Positions 9,940 through 19,716 are shown, counted from the first letter of the stretch. The stretch is 64,000 bases of DNA from Myotis daubentonii (GCF_963259705.1 NC_081841.1:89417063-89481062); one strand, 5' to 3'. A program made the numbers and translations. The notes: a model not told the origin generated them from the sequence alone.

Positions 9940-11400
9940 GTGACAGGGGGCAGCTCCCAAACCCCCTGATAGCCCTGCGGCTCTGTGTGTGACAGGGGGT
10001 GGGGCCACAACCTCCCTATCCGCCCTGCTCTGTTCGTGACAGGGGAAGGCACCCCAATCCCCTGATCAGCCCTGCTCTGTGCCTGATAGGGGGGAGCTCC
10101 CCAAACCCCTGATCACCCTGCGGCTCTGTGTGTGACAGGGTGCAGCGCCCCAACCCCCTGATTGGCCCTGCTCTGTGGGTGATAGAGGGCGGCGCCCCAA
10201 CCGCCCTCCACGGGCCCTGCTCTGTGTGTGACAGGGTAGAGCCATAACCTCCCCTGATCGCCCTGCGGCTCTGTGTGTGACAGGGTGTGGCTCCCCAACC
10301 CCCTGATCAGCCCTGCTCTGTGTGTGACAGGGGGCGGTGCCCCAACTACCCTATTGGCCCTACTCTGTGAGTGACAGTGGGGAGCTCCTCAACCCCCGAT
10401 CGGCCCTGCTCTGTGCATGACAGGGGGGAGCTCCCCAACCCCCTGATGGGCCCTGCTCTGTGTGTGACAGAGGGGAGCTCCCCAACCCCCTGATTGGCCC
10501 TGCTCTGTGCGTGTCAGGGGGTGGCGCCACAACCTCCCCATCGACCCTGCCTTGAGTGTGACAGGGAGTGGTGCCCTGCCGGGAGCCGGTCCATCCTTGC
10601 TGTTTCAAGGGACCTGGCATAGATGGCATACTGTTCTTAATATGTTTGCTCACCTTCTTGGCACTGTGTTTTAACCAAGGTCACCTCCCTGAGAAAGGTT
10701 GAATCCCCAGGTAGGGATTTTCCCCTGAAGTTAGGGAGGGAATAAAACCCCTCAACTAAGTGCCAGGCGGGTAATTAATCATTTTAACTACGAACAATCA
10801 TGCTTAAGCTACATAATCTTTACTCCCTGGAATGGAGATAAAAAAACGCCCTAACCTTTGGAATAGAGATTGATAGGATTGGAATCAACTGGTATAAATA
10901 CAGATGCAACAAGACAGCAAGAGACAGAACTTAGAACACAGAGCCAAGAAGACAGAACCTACACAGAACGTTCTCTAGAGACAGAAGATGGACCCCAGCA
11001 TCTGAACCTGACTACAGAAATTGGCAAGAGAACCTGACTAGAACCTGGTGACTGAACCTGACTGGAGTACCTGGACAGAACCTCTCTGGAGAGCCTAAGA
11101 AGAACCTCTCTGGAGATCCAGACGAGAACTTGGCTGGAGATCCTGGCTAGAGATCCTGGCTAGGCTGCTGATCAACTGAACGCTGTCTCCGTGTCCTTCC
11201 TTCTTCGCCAACTCCGTCTACACCTTTGGGGACCCCTGGACCCGCTGGGGTTGGACCCCAGCAGTGCCCCAACCCCCCAATCGGCCCTACCCTGAGCGTG
11301 ACTGAGGGTGGCATTGCAACCTCCCTATCCGCCCTGCTCTGTGCATGACAGGGGCAGCACCCCAACTCCCCAATCGGCCCTGCTCTGAGCCTGACCAGGG
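9940..11400. repeat. 47-bp minisatellite in composite Helitron copy 1
   Basis: Units run from CCCTGCTCTGTGTGTGACAG through GGGGCAGCGCCCCAACCCCC to TGATCGG, period about 46-48 bases, roughly 16 units, interrupted by the LTR at 10577-11263. Antisense frames through it yield repetitive VTHRAGPIGG-type peptides and are not genes. Confidence 0.9.
10577..11263 (+). mobile_element. Solo LTR, class II (ERV2-like), copy B
   Basis: Termini TGCCGGGAGC...GGACCCCAGCA with a perfect 6-bp target duplication GTGCCC (10571-10576 and 11264-11269). It carries the TATA box GGTATAAATACAG near 10890 and a shorter version of the CTGGAGATCC repeat. Same family as copy A at 6170-7035, in opposite orientation. It inserted into the Helitron minisatellite, so it is younger than that Helitron insertion. 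There is no internal viral sequence, which indicates recombination between two LTRs. Confidence 0.93.
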
Positions 11401-11850
11401 GCTGCACCTAGGGATTGGGCCTGCCCTCTGCCACCCGGGAGCAGGCCTAAGCCAGCAGGTCGTTATCTCCTGAGGGGTCCCAGACTGCGAGATGGCACAG
11501 GCTGGGCTGAGGGACCCTCCCCCCCCGCCCCTGAGTGCACAAATTTTTGTGCACTGGGCCTCTAGTATTGTATAATTGCATTTATGTGAAAAGTCCCGAA
11601 CAGTTAAATCCATGGAGACAGAGTAGTAGTGTCTCTATGATAGGGAGTAGAAATAAAGAGTGATTGCTAATAGATATAGATTTAGTCTCTTTTTGGCATT
11701 TTATAAATGTTCTAAAATTAGATAGTGGTGATGTTGGTAAAACTGAATATACTAGAAACCACTGAACTATGAGACAAGCAAATAGGGAGAACTAGTGTTT
11801 AGTAAATAATGACAGAAACCATAAAAAACTTTTTAAAAATATGTCCAATT

Positions 11851-14563
11851 ACTACACTATTTTAAACAGCTGAAAAAAAGCAGAAACTTTATTTCAGGGC
11901 ATGAAGGGTGAAACCATCTAGTACAGGTCCAAGCACCCAAAGAGTGCCCAGTAACCTTAAAGTGATGATTCCAAGTTCCTTGATCTGGCAAGTCCTCCTG
12001 AGATCCTAACACCGTAAAACAGTCCAGATGAGGGGGCCATTTTCAGTGCTACTTTTAGAGCCTACAAAAAACACGGTTTCACAACCTCTTTTGGTTACGG
12101 TTACTTGATGCTGGTGAAATGCTGAGTGACAGGGGCAAGAGTTTCTTCTGAGCCTTTTAAATCATGACATTGAGCACGCTGATAAGAGATGGGTAGCAGG
12201 ACACTGGAGGAGGAAGAGTAAATGCTTAGAGGAAAGACTTAAAGGATAGTGAGTGAGATTCAGAAGCAACAGGAAGGAGACAGTAAAGACAACAGCAGGC
12301 AAAAGAGCACTGGAACAAGAGACAGTGAGAATAGAATGGTGAGCGAAGAATAAAAGGGTCAGAGAAACTTTGATAAGTTTAGAGGAGGGAAAACACAAAC
12401 AGGGGAAAAGTTAGAAAAGAGAACAACGATTTTTTTTTCTTTTAGGACACTTATCTTTTTTCCTCCTAAATATTGATAAGTGTAAATCAAAAGATGAAAA
12501 TTGGACTGATGATTTGCTCTTTGATCCACTAGAAGAAAGAGCCCTTTAAAATGCAATAGTCAAAGTGATGGGAAAATATACAGAACTGGGGTAGCAGCAT
12601 AGTAGTCCAATGCTCTCTAATAAAGTCACCCTGAAACAGGGAAGGTGAATTTTTTACTATTGCAAGAATCGTCTAAAAAATAAAAACAAACTATTTCTTC
12701 TATCAATTTATAATTAATATTAATGATACAGATCATCATACAAAATCAAACAGAAATTGCACATAGTAAAGTTTGTTATCGACTACAACTTCACAGAAAC
12801 AAAACTTTTGCATAAAATTTCTCTCTTCAAAATTTGGTTTAAAATAAATGGACTTGGTAGACATAGTGTCCATAAAACAAAAACTTTAATTGTAGATGCT
12901 ATAATTGTTGATATGAAAACTTGATTAACAAAAACTCATTCCCATTGGGAATTTTAGATTGAATATGATCCCTATGAGAATATCTTTAACAGAATAGAAA
13001 TAAACATTTATTAAAAATTTGGTATGAATTGAGTGCTAGGTAGGAAATTGATTAAGACATTAAATTGGATTAATGGAAAAAACTCTCAGTAGAGATTTCT
13101 TTTGTCAGAGAACATTCTTCACACGTTCTGGAGACATTTCTGGATGTGTATGCACTGATATATAATGAGCCCTCTGTATCTGTTTCTGAGGAGCCTTGAT
13201 CTAGTTGCCTTTCTGATAATCAGTATAAACTCAAGAGGCGGAGCAGTCCATATTCCCTGGTCTGGCCATAAGAAGGGAACAGATGAGCCGATAGGTTTTG
13301 TTGCCACTCATTTTTGACTAATATAGAGGTTCTGTTTGAAAGCACCCTGATCTGGCTCCCATTCTGGTTTCACTAAGAACAAATTTGGAACAATGTGTAC
13401 TCTTTCCCAAGAGCCAGGCCCTCAGCACTATCCTAAGGGTAATTTTGAAAGGCATAAGCAAACCAAGAATAGTTCAGGGTCCATGAAGCTTGCCAAAGGC
13501 CTAAAAAAATCAAAGCAGCTTAATTAAATTTAGACAAGGGCTGAGTGAAGTCCTTAAGTGTTACCTGTGGACTCTCCCTCGTCCCTGTCTTAACGTCTCT
13601 CTGTGGTGGGACCACTACTAGTGAAATGGTCCTGTCTCTTGCCAACGGCCGCTCTCACTCCTCTTTATGAGATGGGCAAATTGAAAGAAGGAATGGACAA
13701 TACGCTTCTTAGCTCCCTCCTCAACTCTCTTTGGAATCCAGTCAACCCTCAAGAAAGAAACAATCTGTGCTTTTGTTGCTATAAAATTTATAGCAGCACA
13801 CAAGCCTCCTGTCACTGTTTCCATGTCAGGAACAGCATGATTTGCTACCTCTGCCCGGAGACCAAATTGAGAAATCTGTCCCTTTCTGGGGTATAGAATT
13901 AGCAAGTCCACTTGCCACACATGTACGCCAAGGCCTCCAGTGGGGCTTTGTCTGAAATTACGCTGACGCTTTGATGATCATCCTGACTTACATTCCTTCG
14001 TTGGTTCCAGACTCCGCCAGGGAAGAGAGGAGTGTTATTAATTGACGCTAAAGTTGCCACAGAAACCCCACTTTTCCCTCTTCTCCTCTTCAGCTCTTTT
14101 CTTTCATGAAAACCTGTGGAATTCTTTTTTATGTGTTGAATGTGTATATGTTTTGTTCATTTCTTAATTTTTCTCTTTAATTTTAGGCAAAGGAAGTAAA
14201 AGTAGGAATTTGGGATGCAGTTAGCATTTTAGAGATCTTGTAGAATTTAAAAGGCACAAGACTTCTTTAAATTTAGAGGACACAATATTCTCAGGGGGGA
14301 AAAAAGAGGGCTGTGAGCAATGAAAACAAACTGAAGCAGGTAGGGCAGGGAGACATGACTACTGGGAATAGACTTAGGTAGAAAGAACATTTGAATCAAA
14401 TAGACATATATTAACATGTAATCTGTGGGCAGTATAACATACACAGCATTCTCTTGGCTACATTTTCTCTTAAAATCTCATATATTTTTTGTAAAATTAA
14501 TCTCAGATTTGGAAAATTGGTTTCAATTTCATGAGATTTAACTTTTAAATAAAAGGGGCAATA
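11851..14563. other. Unassigned sequence
   Basis: About 2.7 kb with no gene and no named repeat. Frames up to 100 codons (13603-13920, both strands) lack recognisable domains and overlap each other. A T-rich run lies near 12429. Confidence 0.5.
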
Positions 14564-14564
14564 T

Positions 14565-14610
<46 letters not shown>

Positions 14611-14611
14611 G
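14564..14611. repeat. (TAG)n-(TGG)n microsatellite
   Basis: About 12 TAG triplets followed by three TGG triplets. Confidence 0.95.
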
Positions 14612-15551
14612 TTTTGCAAAGAGATTGGTAGGTTTTCCTGCATTCCCAGACCAAATTGGATTTATTCAGTAACATAATAGAAAATATTCTACAAGGGAAG
14701 TGTATGTTCCACAAGGACTGAATTTCTATTTATGCTTGTATTTGCCATTAACATCAATAAATATCAAAAATTCTTATGGCAAGTTAATGCAGAAACAATA
14801 AAAAATTACTGAGAAACAAAGAGGGAAACTCTGAAATATGAAAGTAAAGAGTGCTTCTCTGGCTACAGAGTCACCCCAGAGGAAAGTGTGAAGTGGGTGA
14901 AGTTTGTCACTCCACTTCCTCTGGGTTCCTCTCCTTAGGCACTCATAAATCTCCTGCTGCCCTTTCAGGACTTTGAACTTGGCCTTGCTTGGCTGAGACA
15001 AGAGAAGGAAAGCATTCCTACCTGCGTTTACCAAACACTCCAGTCCACCTGGCTTACTTCTATAGGTCCTTCAAGAATTAGCTGAAATGTTTCTTCTCTT
15101 AGTTATAGAAGCATCTCTGTTTCTATAATTTTCTATGTTTACACAAACAGAAAAGAATAGAAAAGATGTCTTAACCCAGAGATAAATGTTAGGTGTAGAA
15201 AAATTCTGGGCAGTTACAGCTTCTCATAACCCCACTGTTGCCACTGTACCTCACATTTGCCTACCCAGCTTTTTCCCTGTCTAACCTCACTCTATTACTC
15301 ATTCCAAGCTGAGAGAAATTGAGAAAGAAGCCCTCTACATGGGTAATCTTCTCTGTAAGAGGAGTGTCTCCATGAAAATTCTTCAATTGTTTTAACCTAT
15401 ATCCAAGTTTCATTGAGATTACTAACAGGTACAGAATTGATTAACTGATTTGAATTTTGTCATCATCATTAGCATTGTCAACAGACACTTAATGAGTGTT
15501 CCTTGAGCCCTATACATTGCACTAGATACTAAGAGCTCATCTTCTTTCCTC
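14612..15551. other. Unassigned sequence with a weak L2-like stretch
   Basis: No gene. Around 15060-15120, TCCTTCAAGAATTAGCTGAA resembles the antisense 3' part of L2, but too little is preserved to be sure. Confidence 0.35.
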
Positions 15552-15564
15552 TGGAGGACATCTT

Positions 15565-15792
15565 TTTTTAACTTTTTAAAAATATATATTTTATTGATTT
15601 TTTTACAGAGAAGAAGGGAGAGGGTTAGAGAGTTAGAAACATCAATGAGAGAGAAACATCGATCAGCTGCCTCCTGCACTCTCTACTGGGTATGTGCCCA
15701 CAACCAAGGTACATGTCCTTGACCAGAATCGAACCTGGGACCCTTGAGTCCGCAGGCCGATGCTCTATCCACTGAGCCAAACCGCTTAGGGC
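15565..15792 (-). mobile_element. VES SINE, minus strand
   Basis: The plus strand shows the reverse complement of a full VES: ATTTTATTGATTTTTTTACA, GAAACATCGATCAGCTGCCT, then the tRNA-like B box (AATCGAACCTGGGACCC) and A box (GATGCTCTATCCACTGAGCC). Imperfect duplication TGGAGGACATCTTT (from 15552) and TGGAGAACATTTTA (from 15793). Confidence 0.92.
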
Positions 15793-15854
15793 TGGAGAAC
15801 ATTTTAATCAACAGTGAAATAGCTAAAATCTAGACATAAAAGAGAAAAAGCTAG

Positions 15855-16087
15855 CCCTAGCCTGTTTTTCTCAGTGGATAGAGCAAAATAAAGAGACCCT
15901 GTGTACTGAAGGGTCTCAGGTTCGATTTCCAGTCAAGGGCACGTGCCCGGGTTGTGGGTTCAATCCCCAGTGTGGGGCATGCAGGAGGCAGCCGATCAAT
16001 GATTCTCTCATCATTGATGTTTCTATCTCTTTTTCCTTCTCCCTTCCTCTCTGAAATCAATAAAAATATGTTTTTAAATTAAAAAAG
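15855..16087 (+). mobile_element. VES SINE, plus strand
   Basis: Flanked by a perfect 14-bp duplication AGAGAAAAAGCTAG (15841-15854 and 16088-16101). It has the tRNA-derived head with B box GGTTCGATTTCC, the body GCAGGAGGCAGCCGATCAAT and the tail AAATCAATAAAAATATG. It lies 62 bases from the oppositely oriented VES at 15565-15792. Confidence 0.95.
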
Positions 16088-16208
16088 AGAGAAAAAGCTA
16101 GAGAAATAAAATGAATTGATAATTGATCTAAAAGTAAAGAACTTTCTGGCTTCTTTCATTTCTTCTTAATATCACTGGTCATAAAGTCATTTAAATGTAC
16201 ATACAACC

Positions 16209-16209
<1 letters not shown>

Positions 16210-16276
<67 letters not shown>
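16210..16276. repeat. (GA)n microsatellite
   Basis: A perfect 67-base GA run. Frames through it encode Ser-Leu repeats and are not genes. Confidence 0.97.
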
Positions 16277-16281
<5 letters not shown>

Positions 16282-16625
16282 TGCTGTAGGCTGAAAGTCT
16301 GATTTTTTCCAAAATTCACATGTTGAAAATTTAATGCCCAAGCTAACACTATTTGGGAGTTGAATCTTTTGGAAGTGATTAGGTAATGAGAGCTCTGCAC
16401 TCATGAATGGAATTAATGTCCTTATAAAAAGAGACCGCAGAGAATTCCCTCCCCTGTCTGCCTTGTGAGAACACAGTGAGAAGGTATTTTCAATGAACCA
16501 AAAACAGACCTTTATCAGACATTAAATCTGCTGGCCCCATGATTTTAGGTTTTCCAGCCTCTAAAACTAAGAAATATATGTTGTTTATAAGCTACCTAGT
16601 CTATGGCAATATTTTCCCACTGTCC
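16277..16625 (+). repeat. MLT1-type LTR
   Basis: CACATGTTGAAAATTTAATGC, GGAAGTGATTAGGTAATGAG, GAATTAATGTCCTTATAAAA and TTATAAGCTACCTAGTCTATGG are MLT1 landmarks in correct order. The 5' edge touches the GA tract, and the 3' terminal CA is not clear. Confidence 0.85.
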
Positions 16626-16651
16626 AGAAACTGGTTTTATTTTAGTTTTGT

Positions 16652-16694
16652 AATATGTGTGTGTGGGTGTGTGTGTATACTGTATATATATATC
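16652..16694. repeat. GT/TA simple repeat
   Basis: An impure TGTGTG run passes into TATATATA. Confidence 0.85.
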
Positions 16695-16889
16695 CCATGT
16701 TCAAAGGTTGTTAAATCGCATTGTTTACCCATATCTTCAGAAAAAAATCACTTCTACTGCCATGGTAAACAACTTGCTTCCCTATTTATAATGGCCTGGC
16801 CCTCTAGCAACTTCAGTGTGAAATTATAGCTAATTTGCCTACAAACGTCAGATGGTCATAATAATCTGGCCACTCAGTATATATATCTC

Positions 16890-17170
16890 TCCTATCTAAT
16901 AAAAGAGTAATATGCAAATTATCCATCGCTCCACAACAAATATGGAGGCACCCACAACCAATATGGCGGGATTATCCAAATTGACTATCACTCCGTGACA
17001 AAGATGGCGGGGCTGGGCCTCTGGGCCTGCTTCATCACCACTGCCGTGGGGGCTGGAGGAGCAGAGACACAGCCCGGGGCAGGAGGGGTGGATCTAGCAG
17101 CTCCAAGCCCACGGCCAAGGCGGCGCTGGGGCCCCGGGGCTACAGCAGAGACACAAACCAGCAGGAAACC
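16890..17170 (+). mobile_element. Helitron H4, 5' portion only
   Basis: Begins TCCTATCTAATAAAAGAGTA and carries ATATGCAAATTATCCATCGC. The base before it is C, not the usual A. A second partial copy of the subterminal block (TTGACTATCACTCC) lies near 16980. The interior is strikingly GC-rich (17000-17150) and open in one frame (16995-17222). No CTAG 3' end is found, because the element is cut at 17171 by an LTR-like sequence. Confidence 0.75.
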
Positions 17171-17216
17171 TGTGGAAAGGGAGATAAACTATGATAACTT
17201 TATCTCCCTTTCCACA
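17171..17216. repeat. Perfect 18-bp inverted repeat (hairpin)
   Basis: TGTGGAAAGGGAGATAAA (17171-17188) is exactly complementary to TTTATCTCCCTTTCCACA (17199-17216) across a 10-base spacer CTATGATAAC. It lies at the Helitron/LTR boundary. Confidence 0.97.
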
Positions 17217-17925
17217 AGATAAGAAAACTGACCTTGATTTATTTAGTGATATGGCCCACACCTTTCTACAAGCACAGGGTATGTTATGACCACTCCCAGG
17301 AAGGTCTGGTCAGAATACTGTCTCCAGGGAATAACACTACTATGGCAAATCATCTAAGAGGAAACAAGCTATTGTGGGGTTTATTCTGCAGGTCAGAGAA
17401 CAGGCCACCCCAACATATGCTGTGTTGTTATATTGATGATCTTGAGCTGCAGATGCTTGAAAAACGGCAAATGCAAGGAGAGGCTTTCACTGAAGTCTCC
17501 TGATCTGCCTAAAATCGGACCCCCCAAAAGGAGCTTAAATGTCATAGGTCCCCTCGATGGGAAAAGTGTCATCAGCCAGTGAAGACTGACTCCTATAACA
17601 GGACAGGAGACTAGAGTTGACATCACACCCAAATTGTTACAAACTATCTCCCCCACCCCCATACATCTTTCCTAAAAATCATGTACTCTCCTCTAAGAGG
17701 CCTACATCTCCCGTCCCCTCTCCCTAGGAAGAAGGTATTTAAATCTGGATTCTAAGCCACCTTGGGAGTTATTCATTTTTCCCTGAGATCTCCCACATAT
17801 ATATGAGGTACACATGTTAATGAACTTTTGTTTTTCTCTTGGTAATCTGTCTTTCATTACAAGGGCCTCCGCTAAGAACTCAGAAGGGTAGAGGAAAACT
17901 ATTTTTCCTCCTCGATAATTCTATC
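17171..17925 (+). mobile_element. Class-I-type LTR (candidate)
   Basis: Contains a TATA-like GGTATTTAAATCTGG near 17734. The 3' part TAATGAACTTTTGTTTTTCT, then CTTGGTAATCTGTCTTTCATTAC and AACTCAGAAGGGTAGAGG with a TTTTTCCTCCTC end, is typical of mammalian class-I (gamma-retrovirus-like) LTRs. The proposed start TG at 17171 coincides with a perfect hairpin. No matching target duplication was found, so both ends are approximate. No viral genes are visible. Confidence 0.65.
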
Positions 17926-18039
17926 TTGGGAAATCAAGTCCCAGGCTGAACAGTGAGGTTGGCTCAAGTGCCAAGCAGTCCCGGCTGAGGGGAGGGAAGC
18001 TTCTAGAGGGAAATCAATGATATTGGCATCAAAGTAGGA
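17926..18039. other. Unassigned sequence
   Basis: Between the LTR-like and L1-like segments. It could be residual ERV or Helitron H4 sequence: a CTTCTAG at 18000-18006 superficially resembles a Helitron end but lacks GGGCCTCTAG and the hairpin. Confidence 0.3.
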
Positions 18040-18200
18040 CAGAGGGAACACTCACGGTTGCTGGTGGGAGTTTAAAGTGTTCAACATTTTTGGAGGATGA
18101 TTTGGCAAAATCTATAGAAATGTTCAAGATACATCCAAGAGTCTTCTTCTAGGAATCTCATCTGCTGAGATAAAGCACGAGTGCATAAGCCCTGGTCAGA
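18040..18200 (+). repeat. L1M/HAL1-type LINE fragment
   Basis: ACGGTTGCTGGTGGGAGTTTAAAG, then TTTTGGAGGATGATTTGGC and TCTTCTAGGAATCTCATCTG follow the order of the ORF2 C-terminal region of old L1-group elements. Short and diverged. Confidence 0.65.
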
Positions 18201-18278
18201 ACCCAGGATGCTACTGCAGGCTCCCCTTCCACGATAGGAAAACCTGCTAACGACCTGCATTTTTAGGACAAGGTGGCA

Positions 18279-18572
18279 TCTATACTAATAAAAGGGTAAT
18301 ATGCTAATTAGACTGAACATCTTCCAGACGAACTTCCTGGCAAAACCATGGTGGAGTGGCTGAGGCAGAGGTGGTTAGAAGTGATCAGGTAGACAGGGAA
18401 GAGCAGTTAGGAGGATCAGGCTGGCAGGGGAGAGCAGTTATGGGAATCAGGTCAGCAGGCAGGTGAGCGATTAGGAGCCAGCAGTCCCGAGGGTTCCTGG
18501 ATTGGAGAGAGTGCAGGCCAGGCTGAGGAACTCCCCCCTCCCATGCACAAATTTTGTGCATTGGGCCTCTAG
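18279..18572 (+). mobile_element. Non-autonomous Helitron H5
   Basis: The 5' end TCTATACTAATAAAAGGG is followed by ATATGCTAATTAGACTGAAC, a different subterminal block from the ATGCAAATTGACC type. The 3' end has the hairpin region TGCACAAATTTTGTGCA followed by TTGGGCCTCTAG. Inserted between A (18278) and T (18573), beside a TA repeat at the 3' end of the minus-strand L1. Confidence 0.95.
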
Positions 18573-18574
18573 TG

Positions 18575-18598
18575 TATATATATATATATATATATATA
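18575..18598. repeat. (TA)n microsatellite
   Basis: About 24 bases of perfect TA at the junction of Helitron H5 and the L1 3' UTR. Confidence 0.95.
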
Positions 18599-18599
18599 C

Positions 18600-19142
18600 T
18601 GTATATTTGTTGATAGTATTACAGATGTCTCCCATTCTACTCCCCTTTAAGCCCCTTTGCCTAGCCTCTACCCCAACCCACAGGTTTTCCCCACCCTATT
18701 GCCTGTGTCCATGTGCTATGCATATAATTATATAAGTTCTTTGGTTTATCTTTTCTCATTTCCCCACCCCCACATCAAGGTATGTCAGTTTGTTCATCTA
18801 TGCCTCTATGCTTTGGGTCTTATTGTGTGGGTTAATTCATTTTATTCATTAGATTCCACAAAAAAGTGAGATCATGTGACATGTCTTTCTCATATCGGCT
18901 TATTTCACTTAGTATATTAGTCTCCAGGTCCATCCATGCTGTTCCAAAGGGTAAAAGATACCTCTCTTTCTATAGCTGCATAGCATTTCATTGTGTAAAT
19001 GTCCCACAGGTTTTTTTTAACCATTTATCCTATAATGGGCACTTGGACTGTTACCAAATCTTAGCTATTGTAAATAATGCTGCTATGAACATAGGGATGC
19101 ATATATTCTTTCTGATTGGTGTTTTGGGGTTTTTATGATATA
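18600..19142 (-). pseudogene. L1 ORF2 C-terminus and 3' UTR remnant
   Basis: The minus strand encodes the tail of the LINE-1 reverse transcriptase protein (peptide PKTPIRKNICIPMFIAALFTIAKIW at about 19130-19051), followed by the GACCTGGAGACTAATATACTAAGTGAAATAAG landmark in broken frame and then the 3' UTR. Frames are disrupted, so it is non-functional. Confidence 0.85.
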
Positions 19143-19716
19143 CTAGAGGCCCGGTGCACAAAGTTCGTGCATGGGGGTGTGTGTCCCTCAGTCCAGCCTG
19201 CACCATCTCCAATCCAGGACTGCTGGCTCCCAACTGCTCACATGCCTGCCAGCCTGATTGGCCCTAACTACTCCCCTGCCAGCCTGATCGACGTCTAACT
19301 GCTCCCCTGCTGGCCAATTGCCCCTAACTGCCCTCCCCTACTGGCCTAGTCACCCCTAACTGCCCTCCCCTGCTGGACAGGTCACCCCTAACTGCCCTCC
19401 CCTGCTGGACTGGTCACCCCTAACTGCCCTCCCCTGCCGGCCTGGTCATCCCTAACTGCCCTCCCCTGCAGGCCTGGTCCCTCCAACTGCCCTCCCCTGC
19501 AGGCCTGGTCTCCCCAACTCCCTCCCCTGCAGAACTGATTCTCCCCAGTTGTCCTCCCCTGCAGGGCTGGTCCCCCACAACTGCCCTCCCCTCCCAGCCA
19601 TCTTGTGGTGGCCATCTTTTGATCACATGAGGCAGCCATCTTTGACCATATGGGGGTGGCCATCTTGTGTGAGGGAGTGACAGTCAATTTGCATATTACT
19701 GCTTTATTATATAGGA
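19143..19716 (-). mobile_element. Non-autonomous Helitron H6
   Basis: Minus strand: 5' end TCCTATATAATAAAGCAGTAA with ATATGCAAATTGACTGTCAC; 3' end hairpin TGCACGAACTTTGTGCACCG followed by GGCCTCTAG. Flanked by A (19142) and, once the hAT at 19717-19952 is removed, T (19961). The interior is an array of about 32 bp related to that in H1 (CTAACTGCCCTCCCCTGC units on the plus strand). Confidence 0.95.
19300..19605. repeat. About 32-bp minisatellite inside Helitron H6
   Basis: About nine units of CCTAACTGCCCTCCCCTGCN GGCCTGGTCACC type. Antisense frames of 68-99 codons (19388-19687) read this array and are not genes. Confidence 0.9.

Larger units (their letters stand above)
9246..11565 (+). mobile_element. 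Composite two-unit Helitron, copy 1 (H3)
   Basis: The outer 5' end is TCCTATCTAATAAAAGAGAA; the outer 3' end is a GTGCAC...GTGCAC hairpin (11535-11540 with 11549-11554) followed by TGGGCCTCTAG. It is inserted between A (9245) and T (11566), and removing it restores the L1 sequence. Inside, at 9893/9894, a Helitron 3' end GCACCAGGCCTCTA abuts a Helitron 5' end TCCTATATAGTAAAAGGG. The same structure and junction recur at 23402-24894. Unit 2 carries a 47-bp minisatellite and is interrupted by a solo LTR (10577-11263). Confidence 0.92.
9894..11565 (+). mobile_element. Unit 2 of composite Helitron copy 1
   Basis: Begins TCCTATATAGTAAAAGGGTA and ends at an intact hairpin plus CTAG. Subtracting the LTR and its 6-bp duplication leaves about 980 bp, against 817 bp for the homologous unit at 24078-24894. 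The difference is in minisatellite copy number. Confidence 0.85.
7505..11850 (+). repeat. Old L1 3' end hosting five nested insertions
   Basis: L1 segments survive at 7505-7563, 7788-7938, 8426-8595, 9066-9245 and 11566-11850. They read continuously as the ORF2 C-terminal and 3' UTR region: ATTTCTTCAAATAAGATATA, CATTAGACTGGCTAAAAATA, TGGAAGTTCCTCAAATGGG, AATAGTCAAAAGTGAAAACAA, GCTAAGTGAAAGAAGCCACTC. Joining 9245 to 11566 restores the normal L1 phrase GACCACATATTGTATAATTG exactly, which proves that boundary. The L1 is too decayed to encode protein. The right limit is approximate. Confidence 0.88.

Noticed and set aside
9706..11407. Several minus-strand frames of 60-100 codons
   Set aside because: Read-through of the Helitron minisatellite and of the solo LTR, not conserved coding sequence.
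16156..16404. Frame encoding a Ser-Leu repeat
   Set aside because: Translation of the GA microsatellite.
18000..18006. CTTCTAG as the missing 3' end of Helitron H4
   Set aside because: Lacks the GGGCC context, the preceding hairpin and a following T.
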